Below, in pieces: positions 8,927 to 15,990 of a stretch of DNA of 64,000 bases. The DNA is from Butyrivibrio hungatei. GTDB lineage: Bacteria; Bacillota; Clostridia; Lachnospirales; Lachnospiraceae. The position numbers were made by a program, and so were the translations under genes. The stretch spans positions 29,754 through 93,753 of the forward strand of contig NZ_FMUR01000016.1 in the NCBI RefSeq assembly GCF_900101605.1. The letters run 5' to 3'. Position 1 is the stretch's first letter. Each line of letters starts with the position of its first letter. Under the pieces are notes generated by a model that worked only from the letters and a program-made list of their open reading frames with translations, made no database searches and was not told the DNA's origin.

Positions 8927-10075
8927 ATGAAAAAGATGGAATTGATAGCCCCTTGCCACTTTGGCCTGGAGGCGGTACTCAAAAAAGAAATAATAGATCT
9001 CGGCTATGACATAACTGAGGTCTCGGACGGCAGAATTACTTTCGCGGGTGATGCGGATGCGGTCTGCCGTGCAAATATCGGTCTTAGAACTGCGGAGAGG
9101 ATTCTCATAAAAGTGGGAAGTTTTCACGCAGAGTCTTTTGAAGAGCTGTATCAGGGAGTGAAAGAGCTCCCGTGGGAAGAGTTCATACCGGAGCGTGGAA
9201 AGTTCTGGGTAAAAAAGGCATCAAGCGTTAAGAGTAAACTCTTTAGCCCTTCTGATATTCAGTCAATTACGAAAAAAGCTATAGTGGAAAAACTTAAACT
9301 CAGCTATCACACAGACTGGTTTAAGGAAGATGCCGAGAGCTACCCGATAAGAGTTTTTTTGATGAAGGACGAAGTCACGGTTGCGCTTGATACAACAGGC
9401 GATTCCTTGCATAAAAGAGGATACAGAAAGCTTGAATCCAAGGCGCCTATCGCGGAAAATCTTGCGGCTGCGCTTATAAAGCTTACGCCTTGGAACGGCA
9501 GCAGGATTCTTGTGGATCCTTTTTGCGGAAGCGGGACAATCCCTATCGAAGCTGCGATGATGGCGGCGAATATAGCTCCCGGAATGAACAGAAATTTCAC
9601 GGCTGAGAGCTGGACACATCTTATCACGCCTCAGAATTGGAAGGATGTCAGGGAAGAAGCGCAGGATGAGATAATCACCGATATAGATGTCGATATTCAG
9701 GGCTACGACCTTGATCCCGAGATGGTGGAGATTGCCAGGATCAACGCAAGAAAAGCGGGCGTTGAGAAGATGATCCACTTCCAGACAAGAGATATAGCGG
9801 ATTTAAGTCACAGGAAGAAATACGGATTTATCATCACAAATCCTCCGTACGGAGAGAGAATCGGTGATAAGGATATTCTTCCGAAGCTCTACAGAACAAT
9901 AGGAGAAAGATATAAGAGCCTTGATGCATGGTCGATGTATTTGATAACAGGCTATGAGCAGGCTGAGAAATATATAGGCAAAAAAGCTGATAAGAACAGG
10001 AAAATCTACAATGGAATGATAAAGACTTATTTTTATCAGTTCATGGGACCAAAGCCTCCAAGAAGAAGCGAGTGA
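8927..10075 (+). CDS. THUMP-domain rRNA guanine-N2 methyltransferase (RlmL/YpsC type)
   Basis: 382 aa class I SAM methyltransferase of the COG0116 family, which methylates a guanine in 23S rRNA. An N-terminal THUMP-type RNA-binding region (about residues 45-155) is followed by the catalytic domain with the SAM loop DPFCGSGTIPIEAAMMA (about 195) and the catalytic ITNPPYGERIG motif (about 305). The frame is open from an ATG 18 bases earlier, but a TATACT-like -10 covers that part and the family usually starts MKKMELIAPCHFGLE, so I place the start here; the RBS is weak for either choice. The last bases lead into a membrane protein gene 10 bp on. Confidence 0.88.
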   Translation: MKKMELIAPCHFGLEAVLKKEIIDLGYDITEVSDGRITFAGDADAVCRANIGLRTAERILIKVGSFHAESFEELYQGVKELPWEEFIPERGKFWVKKASSVKSKLFSPSDIQSITKKAIVEKLKLSYHTDWFKEDAESYPIRVFLMKDEVTVALDTTGDSLHKRGYRKLESKAPIAENLAAALIKLTPWNGSRILVDPFCGSGTIPIEAAMMAANIAPGMNRNFTAESWTHLITPQNWKDVREEAQDEIITDIDVDIQGYDLDPEMVEIARINARKAGVEKMIHFQTRDIADLSHRKKYGFIITNPPYGERIGDKDILPKLYRTIGERYKSLDAWSMYLITGYEQAEKYIGKKADKNRKIYNGMIKTYFYQFMGPKPPRRSE

Positions 10076-10085
10076 GCCAATTGTC

Positions 10086-11144
10086 ATGAAAAAAGAGGAA
10101 ATGAGAAAAGTAGCGGTCTTTGCAGCAGTATTTGGTGTTCTCTCTATCGCGCTTATGCTCCGCAGATCCGCAACCAAACATATACTTATAACGGATGCGG
10201 CAGAGATGCCCGTGAGCAGTATTGAGTCCGGAGATTCTTTTGACCTGCTGGTTCAAAAAGAAGATTCAAAAGACGGAAAGATGAAACTTATCATTCCTCT
10301 TGCGAAAAGCGTAAGCTCCGAGGATATCAAGCTTGAAGACAGATACTCGGATCATGAACTTCTTATCTATATTGACAGTAGAGAAGAAGGCTTTTATGGC
10401 GATAATGCAATTCTTTCAAATTCGGATATTTTGGAGAGCGCTGTCTGCTATGCCGAAAATGACGCCGGCAGTGTGTGCCTTGATTTTAAGCTTGACGGCT
10501 TTTATGCAAACGAGAGCGCGCTCACAGATCACAGCACTGTTGAGGTTGAGTTTTTCAGACCCAAAGACAGGTATGACAAGATTGTTCTGATCGATCCCGA
10601 AATAGATAAAACTTTTGGCGGCATTCTGCCCGGCAGCGGAGTCTCCGAAAACGACGTCACTCTTGATGTTGCGCAGAGGCTTAGAAGTATAGCCGAAAAA
10701 GATGTCGAGAATAAGATCAAGTTTTTTTTCACACATATGACGGATGCTGATATTTCGGATGAGAGTAAAGAACTGCTCGTAAAAGAATCCTGTGCCGATA
10801 TGGCTGTCAAATTGGCGGCGTCAAAGTCTTCGGACAGGGATAACAACGGAATTGAGACGTATTATAACGGTACTTTTTTTATCAGAGATCTTAGCAATGT
10901 GAGATTTGCCGATATTGTGGAGCGAAGCTGCTCGGACAATACGGGAAACACGGCGCTTGGAATATATGAATGTGATGAGAGCGATGCTTTCATCCAAAAC
11001 TCTGTGGTGCCTTCAGCCAAGATATCACTGGGATATCTTACGGGAAATAAAGACGCGGATAAGCTTGCTTCGGGCTCTTACAGGCAAAAGGCCGCTGAGG
11101 GTATCTATCAGGCGATTTTAGACGGCTATAAGGAGATGGAATGA
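10086..11144 (+). CDS. membrane-anchored amidase_3-like protein lacking catalytic residues
   Basis: 352 aa. A single N-terminal helix (residues 8-26) would place the rest outside. Residues 160-350 follow the fold of zinc N-acetylmuramoyl-L-alanine amidases: KIVLIDPEIDKTFGG, SENDVTLDVAQRLRS, GIETYYNG, ISLGYLTGNKDADKL and YRQKAAEGIYQAI. However, the usual DPGHGG is DPEIDK, the usual SIHAN is KLAAS, and the catalytic Glu of the VELGF motif is Ser, so two of three zinc ligands and the catalytic base are missing; only the Glu in SEND remains. Hydrolase activity is therefore unlikely. A wall-binding or regulatory role is my inference. It overlaps rdgB by four bases (ATGA). Confidence 0.8.
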   Translation: MKKEEMRKVAVFAAVFGVLSIALMLRRSATKHILITDAAEMPVSSIESGDSFDLLVQKEDSKDGKMKLIIPLAKSVSSEDIKLEDRYSDHELLIYIDSREEGFYGDNAILSNSDILESAVCYAENDAGSVCLDFKLDGFYANESALTDHSTVEVEFFRPKDRYDKIVLIDPEIDKTFGGILPGSGVSENDVTLDVAQRLRSIAEKDVENKIKFFFTHMTDADISDESKELLVKESCADMAVKLAASKSSDRDNNGIETYYNGTFFIRDLSNVRFADIVERSCSDNTGNTALGIYECDESDAFIQNSVVPSAKISLGYLTGNKDADKLASGSYRQKAAEGIYQAILDGYKEME

Positions 11145-11761
11145 GAATAGTATTTGCAACCGGAAATAACGACAAATTGAAAGAAATACGCGAGATTTTG
11201 GATACTCTGAACATAGAGATCATCTCGATGAAAGAAGCAGGTGTTTTTGAGGACGTGGAAGAGAATGGAAAAACATTTGCCGAGAACTCGATGATAAAGG
11301 CAACTTCGATAGCGCAGATTATTAAAGATAAGTTCCCTGAGGAAGCAAAAGAGACAATCGTTCTTGCGGATGATTCGGGACTTGAGATTGACTATCTGAA
11401 CGGCGAGCCCGGCGTTTATTCGGCAAGATACATGGGAAAAGAAACATCATATACAGAGAAAAACAACAATCTTATCGAGAGACTTAACGGCGTTCCGGAT
11501 AGCGAGCGTACCGCAAGATTTGTATGCGCGATATCTGCGGTTCTGCCTGACGGAAAAGAGCTTTCAACGGTTGGAACAATGGAAGGCATAATTGGATATG
11601 AGATTGCCGGAGTAAACGGATTCGGTTACGATCCTATCTTTTATCTTCCCGAGTACAAGAAGACAAGTGCAGAGATTTCCGCGGATGAGAAGAATGCTAT
11701 AAGTCATAGAGGAAAAGCGCTTAGAGAGATGGCTAAACTCCTTAAAGAAGAACTGGCCTAG
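11141..11761 (+). CDS. rdgB: XTP/dITP diphosphatase (HAM1/RdgB)
   Basis: 206 aa, full length. It cleaves non-canonical purine triphosphates (XTP, dITP, ITP) to monophosphates and PPi and keeps them out of DNA. Diagnostic motifs: FATGNNDKLKEI at the start, ADDSGLEIDYLNGEPGVYSAR in the middle, and FGYDPIFYLPEYKKTSAE and SHRGKAL near the end. The start overlaps the previous stop as ATGA, so it is translationally coupled to the amidase-like gene. Confidence 0.95.
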   Translation: MRIVFATGNNDKLKEIREILDTLNIEIISMKEAGVFEDVEENGKTFAENSMIKATSIAQIIKDKFPEEAKETIVLADDSGLEIDYLNGEPGVYSARYMGKETSYTEKNNNLIERLNGVPDSERTARFVCAISAVLPDGKELSTVGTMEGIIGYEIAGVNGFGYDPIFYLPEYKKTSAEISADEKNAISHRGKALREMAKLLKEELA

Positions 11762-11839
11762 TCGTTTTGCGGCAGTTTTTTATATCTGCCTGTTGTTTAA
11801 GGTAATGCACGACAATGGTGCGAAACGGGAGATTGATTG

Positions 11840-12319
11840 ATGCACAGATATTTGGTCGTGAGTGATACTCACGGTAGAGATGACAACTTTTATAAAGTTC
11901 TTGATATTGAAGGGAAACTTGACGGAATTATACACTGCGGAGACTTTGAGGGCTCCGAAGGGAAATTTGCCATTGCAGCCGATTGTCCGGTGTATTTTGT
12001 TGCGGGAAATAATGATTTTTTTTCAACGCTTGGAAGAGAGCTTTCATTTTCGCTGGACGGGCATAAGGCGTTCCTTACTCACGGACATCAGTACCTTGTA
12101 AGTATGGACCTTGAGAATCTTCGAAGTGAAGGGATTGCAAGGGGAGCTGAGCTGATTTTTTACGGACATACGCATAAGCCTGTGGCGAAGACCATGGGCG
12201 GTGTCTATATCTTTAACCCGGGAAGTCTCGCATATCCGAGGCAGGAGGGAAGAAGGCCGAGTTACCTCATTTTGACGATTGAAAACGACGATATAAAATA
12301 TGAAATAAAATACCTGTAA
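11840..12319 (+). CDS. metallophosphoesterase, YfcE/MJ0936 type
   Basis: 159 aa single-domain phosphodiesterase with a two-metal centre. The ligands are in order: SDTHGR, HCGDFEG, AGNND, LTHGHQY and YGHTHKP. GGGAG lies about 8 bases before the ATG; a TTG one codon earlier is less likely. Family members act on phosphodiesters in vitro with no settled physiological substrate. It follows rdgB by about 80 bp and may share its transcript. The next element is a tRNA operon promoter. Confidence 0.88.
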   Translation: MHRYLVVSDTHGRDDNFYKVLDIEGKLDGIIHCGDFEGSEGKFAIAADCPVYFVAGNNDFFSTLGRELSFSLDGHKAFLTHGHQYLVSMDLENLRSEGIARGAELIFYGHTHKPVAKTMGGVYIFNPGSLAYPRQEGRRPSYLILTIENDDIKYEIKYL

Positions 12320-12369
12320 ATACGGGATTTTGCAATAAAAAAATATTTGAAAAATAAGAAAAAATGGTG

Positions 12370-12399
12370 TTGACAAGCCCCGAAAGTCTATTATATAAT
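12370..12399 (+). promoter_or_regulatory. promoter of the six-tRNA cluster
   Basis: TTGACA, 18 bases, TATAAT, 39 bases before the first tRNA. Confidence 0.88.
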
Positions 12400-12438
12400 A
12401 AATCTCGCGTTACGGCTTAGACCTTAATGTGAACAAGA

Positions 12439-12513
12439 CGGGGTGTGGCTCAGCTTGGCTAGAGCACCTGCTTTGGGAGCAGGGGGTCGCAGGTTCGAAT
12501 CCTGTCACCCCGA
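12439..12513 (+). tRNA. tRNA-Pro (UGG)
   Basis: Acceptor CGGGGTG/CACCCCG, anticodon stem CCTGC/GCAGG with loop TTTGGGA, T loop TTCGAAT; no encoded CCA. First gene of the cluster. Confidence 0.95.
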
Positions 12514-12551
12514 TCAGGGGATAAGCCAAAGATTAACTCAATATTGTTTAT

Positions 12552-12622
12552 GCGGGTGTAGTTCAATGGTAGAACACTAGCCTTCCAAGCTAGATACGTG
12601 GGTTCGATTCCCATCACCCGCT
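12552..12622 (+). tRNA. tRNA-Gly (UCC)
   Basis: Acceptor GCGGGTG/CACCCGC, anticodon stem CTAGC/GCTAG with loop CTTCCAA, T loop TTCGATT; discriminator T, CCA not encoded. Confidence 0.94.
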
Positions 12623-12640
12623 TTGAGCAGAACACTTGGC

Positions 12641-12715
12641 GAGCTGAGAGAACTTGCTGAGGTTTTACCGAAGCTAGTTCGAACGTCTTCCGGCGAGCGA
12701 ATGCGAGAGCGGAAG
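12641..12715. repeat. paired hairpins in the tRNA cluster, copy A
   Basis: This spacer holds two consecutive hairpins. The first (12650-12680) stacks GAAC/GTTC, GCT/AGC and GGT/ACC separated by tandem GA/GA mismatches around a TTT loop. The second (12687-12715) is CTTCCG/CGGAAG. The first is repeated, diverged, at 13336-13374. Confidence 0.6.
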
Positions 12716-12768
12716 TTCCTTTTTATTAACGTCAAGTTCGGCAAATCAGTGCACTGCTTCTAAAACAT

Positions 12769-12842
<74 letters not shown>

Positions 12843-12851
12843 TTTTTATAT

Positions 12852-12926
12852 GGTGGCTATAGCGTAGTTGGTTAACGCGCCAGATTGTGGTTCTGGAGAC
12901 CGAGGGTTCGAGTCCCTCTAGCCACC
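12852..12926 (+). tRNA. tRNA-His (GUG)
   Basis: Acceptor GTGGCTA/TAGCCAC plus the extra 5' G paired with the C discriminator, the tRNA-His hallmark. Anticodon stem CCAGA/TCTGG with loop TTGTGGT. Confidence 0.95.
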
Positions 12927-13052
12927 CTGAGTAATCACTTGATAGATTATTTCAAATCGGTGCATTACTTGGTTCTGACAAGCACATAGTGCAAGTCTGG
13001 AACAACTTTTGTAATTGCTACAGCGGAGTATAGCGTTAAGCTCTTACAATCT

Positions 13053-13124
13053 TGGGCTATCGCCAAGCGGTAAGGCACAGCACTTTGACTGCTGCATACG
13101 ACGGTTCGAATCCGGCTAGCCCAG
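13053..13124 (+). tRNA. tRNA-Gln (UUG)
   Basis: Acceptor TGGGCTA/TAGCCCA, anticodon stem CAGCA/TGCTG with loop CTTTGAC, T loop TTCGAAT. Fits the presence of glnS at 54 kb. The 126 bp before it hold nothing I can identify. Confidence 0.95.
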
Positions 13125-13171
13125 TTAGCGGTGAGATGTTTCGTCGCAAGATAATTACATAATGAATACAT

Positions 13172-13244
13172 GGGATATTAGCTCAGGTGGTAGAGCACTT
13201 GACTTTTAATCAAGTTGTCGGGGGTTCGAATCCCCCATGTCTCA
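13172..13244 (+). tRNA. tRNA-Lys (UUU)
   Basis: Acceptor GGGATAT/ATGTCTC with two G-T pairs, anticodon stem CTTGA/TCAAG with loop CTTTTAA, T loop TTCGAAT. Last gene of the cluster. Confidence 0.95.
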
Positions 13245-13252
13245 TTCAATGA

Positions 13253-13284
13253 AACTGTTCAGTCTATAGGCTGAGCAGTTTTTT
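13253..13284 (+). terminator. terminator of the tRNA cluster
   Basis: AACTGTTCAGTC pairs with GGCTGAGCAGTT around a TATA loop, with one wobble, followed by a run of T. Confidence 0.82.
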
Positions 13285-13335
13285 GTTGCACAGGAAATTT
13301 CTCTGAAATGCTTATTCAACAAAAATGCTCCGCAT

Positions 13336-13374
13336 GAGCTAAGCATTTGCTGAAGTTTTATCAAAGCTATTGCG
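13336..13374. repeat. diverged copy B of the tRNA-cluster hairpin
   Basis: GAGCTAAG, TTGCTGAAGTTTTA and AAGCTATTGCG align with copy A (GAGCTGAG, TTGCTGAGGTTTTA, AAGCTAGTTCG). The hairpin is weaker here and the second hairpin is absent. The stretch from here to the 75-bp array holds nothing else I can identify. Confidence 0.5.
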
Positions 13375-13490
13375 TGCCATACAGAGTAGGATTGCGTAGA
13401 TTGTGGAAGGGTAGTGCTGCAATTATCAAATGCCTCGATCTTTTTATGTAGGATAATTGCTTAGCAATACTGTTTATGTGAAGCGGGTGT

Positions 13491-13940
13491 ATGACTTTTT
13501 CGGAAGATTTAGTACAGACGAGTCATGAGTTCGTATGAGATTTGCCGTAAAGATAAAGAGTTACATGACTTTTTTGAAGGTTTTTGCGCATATAGGTCAT
13601 GAGGAACGTATGAGATTTGCCGTAAAGATAAAGGGTTGTATGACCTTTTTGGAGAGTTTGGGGCATATAGGTCATGAGATATGCATGAGATATGCCGAAA
13701 AGATAAAGAGTTGCATGACCTTTTTGGAAGAATTTGCACATATAGGTCATGGGCAGGCTTTGAAAATAGCGGTTTATGAAAGCAAGCACATGACCCGTGA
13801 GAGTAAAAATGAGCAAAAAGGTCATGAGCAGGTTGCGAAAATAGCGGTTTATGAAGGTGAGCACATGACCCGCGAGAGCAAAAGCGGACAAAAAGGTCAT
13901 GAGGCGCATATGAGATGCGCCTCCAAGATAAAAAGTCACC
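13491..13940. repeat. six-unit 75-bp tandem repeat with an inverted repeat in every unit
   Basis: Units start at 13491, 13565, 13640, 13715, 13790 and 13865, so the period is 74 then 75 four times. Each begins ATGAC(T/C) and has the complement (A/G)GTCAT about 30 bases later, giving a 36-base inverted repeat and a 39-base linker. Arms change together: ATGACT/AGTCAT in unit 1, ATGACC/GGTCAT in units 3-6. Because 75 is a multiple of 3, reading frames stay open on both strands, with 25-residue repeats. Neither has a convincing RBS, so I treat the array as non-coding. Units 1-4 and 5-6 form two subtypes by loop sequence. Confidence 0.85.
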
Positions 13941-14028
13941 GTCCCGGTATACAAAAAAGCACCAACCGCTATGTACCGCCCAAAAAAAGTCAGACCAAAA
14001 TCTAATAATCTAACAATTGGAGGTCGGT

Positions 14029-14165
14029 ACAATAAGCAGTCAGTGCTTTGCGTCGTAGACAAGCTAAATAGTCAGTGTTTTTGACATTTACAACAAGCTA
14101 AGTAGTCGGTGTTTTGCCATAGACAATCTATGTAATCAATGTTTCTGCAGTATACAATCATACGT
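14029..14165. repeat. degenerate ~30-34 bp tandem repeat, about five units
   Basis: Units begin ACAA(T/G)C or ACAATAAG at 14029, 14059, 14093, 14123 and 14154 and contain (T/C)AGTC(A/G)GTGTTTT or close variants. It is much more decayed than the 75-bp array just upstream. It ends about 35 bp before the MATE gene stop. Confidence 0.55.
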
Positions 14166-14198
14166 AAGTAAATGAGAAATAACCTTAAATACGGCACT

Positions 14199-15557
14199 TC
14201 ATTTTATAATCTTATTTGCTTTAAATTTCATGTAATACAAGTAATAGAATAGGAACAGAATAGTAGTGGTTATCCATGTTATCGGATAGCTTGCTTCTAT
14301 GGTCTCAATCTGCGGGTAAAAAGGAAGAACTCCCTTTATCCATACAATTCGAAGCGCGCAGATTCCGCACAGCGTGATGATCATAGGAATAATAGCTGTT
14401 CCCATTCCTCGAAGCGTTCCTGAAAAAATCTCAACACCCAGGAAAGTGAAATAGAAAGGAGCGAGGAAATGCATCATCTGAACACCGATAGATATCGTTT
14501 CAGGACTGTCAGGCGTAAAGAATGACATTAACTCAGCGGCTTTGAAATAGAAGATCAATGTGATGGGAATGGTGATCGACAATGCGATTCCAAAGGCACA
14601 CTTAGTGCTTTCTTTTACCCTGTCAAGTCTACCTGCGCCGTAGTTTTGTCCTGAGAATGTTGTAACGGCGATTCCGAGAGAACTTATACCCATCCAGAAT
14701 ATTGAATCAAGTTTGCCATATGCTGCCCACGCGGCGATATAATTAAGCCCGAATCTGTTGATAGAGGTCTGAATGAGCAGGTTAGAAAAAGTATACATTG
14801 TAGATTGTATGGCGGCCGGAAGTCCAATGCTGATAATCTTTACAAGCATATGGATATCAAAGCGAATCTTGCGAAGTACAAGCTTATATGAGTCGTTTGC
14901 TCTTGTAAGTAAAAAGATAACAATACATGCGCTTATGAACTGGCATATTATTGTAGCGATGGCAGCGCCTGCAACACCCATTTTGAAATATACGACAAAG
15001 AGGATATCCAAAAAGATATTTATGAAGCAGCTCACTATCAAGACATACAGAGGTCTTTTTGAATCGCCTACAGCGCGCAAGATCCCGGCTCCTATGTTGT
15101 ATACAAAGTTAAATACCATTCCCATAAAGAATATGCGCAGATATGTCACGGAAGAATCCACTATATCGGGAGCGGTATCCATGAGGATAACAATGCTCCT
15201 TGAAAAGGTATAGCCCAAATACGTAATAATAAGCCCACCAACGACCGCAAGAGCGATTGCGGTATGAACTGCCTTTGATACGTCTTCGTCCCTTCTGGCG
15301 CCGTAAAATTGCGCAATAATGACCGTTGCACCGGACGATAGTCCCATGAAGATTCCCACAAAGATATTTACGATGATAGCGGAAGATCCTCCGACGGATG
15401 CAAGCCCCTCGGGACCCAGTACATTTCCGACTATCAGAGTGTCGGATATATTGTAAAGTTGTTGGAAAAAAGAGCCCAAAAGAAGCGTAAGGAAGTACAT
15501 GAGCATACTTCCCAGAATAGGCCCTGTTATGATCGAATTATCAATCTTTTTGTTCAT
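14199..15557 (-). CDS. MATE family efflux transporter
   Basis: 452 aa inner-membrane exporter with about twelve hydrophobic helices in two homologous halves, the usual MATE size. It begins with the family-like segment ITGPILGSMLMYFLTLLLGS, followed by QQLYNISDTLIVGNVLGPEG. These proteins expel cationic drugs or metabolites using a Na+ or H+ gradient; the substrate cannot be read from sequence. The ATG has a GAGGGA site upstream on this strand. It is transcribed toward the repeat region, and no good terminator was found after its stop. Confidence 0.92.
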   Translation of the reverse strand: MNKKIDNSIITGPILGSMLMYFLTLLLGSFFQQLYNISDTLIVGNVLGPEGLASVGGSSAIIVNIFVGIFMGLSSGATVIIAQFYGARRDEDVSKAVHTAIALAVVGGLIITYLGYTFSRSIVILMDTAPDIVDSSVTYLRIFFMGMVFNFVYNIGAGILRAVGDSKRPLYVLIVSCFINIFLDILFVVYFKMGVAGAAIATIICQFISACIVIFLLTRANDSYKLVLRKIRFDIHMLVKIISIGLPAAIQSTMYTFSNLLIQTSINRFGLNYIAAWAAYGKLDSIFWMGISSLGIAVTTFSGQNYGAGRLDRVKESTKCAFGIALSITIPITLIFYFKAAELMSFFTPDSPETISIGVQMMHFLAPFYFTFLGVEIFSGTLRGMGTAIIPMIITLCGICALRIVWIKGVLPFYPQIETIEASYPITWITTTILFLFYYLYYMKFKANKIIK

Positions 15558-15782
15558 AAAAAATTATCCCTCATAAAAATATTTACAGCAGATATTATAG
15601 CAGTAGTTGTAGAATAATTAAATCGTGATTATATAGATAAAATCGTTGATTGAGAGAAAAGAACTGTAATATTTGCTGGGAAATTATCAAACACCCACAA
15701 ACAATGTGTATGTCCTGTAATCCGCATAAATACAAAGAAAAGAGGCTGTTTATGAATCATCATAAACAACCTCAAACTATAA

Positions 15783-15863
15783 TGCGGATAAAGGGACTTG
15801 AACCCTTACGTCGAAGACACTAGAACCTAAATCTAGCGCGTCTGCCAATTCCGCCATATCCGC
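15783..15863 (-). tRNA. tRNA-Leu (UAG)
   Basis: Read on this strand: acceptor GCGGATA/TATCCGC, D arm with GGCGGAATTGGCAGACGC, anticodon stem CTAGA/TCTAG with loop TTTAGGT, a variable arm (TGTCTTCGACG) as expected for class II tRNA, T loop TTCAAGT. Confidence 0.95.
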
Positions 15864-15888
15864 ATATGTCTAAACAGACAATAAAATG

Positions 15889-15917
15889 ATTATACATATG
15901 TTGTGATGGCTTTGCAA
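15889..15917 (-). promoter_or_regulatory. promoter of tRNA-Leu
   Basis: On this strand TTGCAA, 17 bases, TATAAT, about 25 bases before the tRNA. Confidence 0.75.
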
Positions 15918-15921
15918 GAGG

Positions 15922-15958
15922 GAAAAAGAAAACGCAGCCCGTAATGAACTGCGTTTTC
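15922..15958 (-). terminator. terminator of the PBP gene pair
   Basis: GAAAACGCAG and CTGCGTTTTC form a perfect 10-bp stem followed on this strand by CTTTTT. It lies just after the downstream PBP stop and just before the tRNA-Leu promoter. Confidence 0.85.
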
Positions 15959-15990
15959 AATAATTTACTTTTGAAATTTATATCCTATGA

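Noticed and set aside
13491..13940. CRISPR array
   Set aside because: Period and length fit a repeat-spacer array, but the would-be spacers are near copies of each other and the would-be repeat varies in its middle; no cas gene is present.
13523..14062. Protein-coding gene(s) with 25-residue repeats, on either strand of the 75-bp array
   Set aside because: Both strands are open simply because the period is a multiple of three. No RBS, no recognisable family, and the first unit has a one-base shift that breaks the frame.
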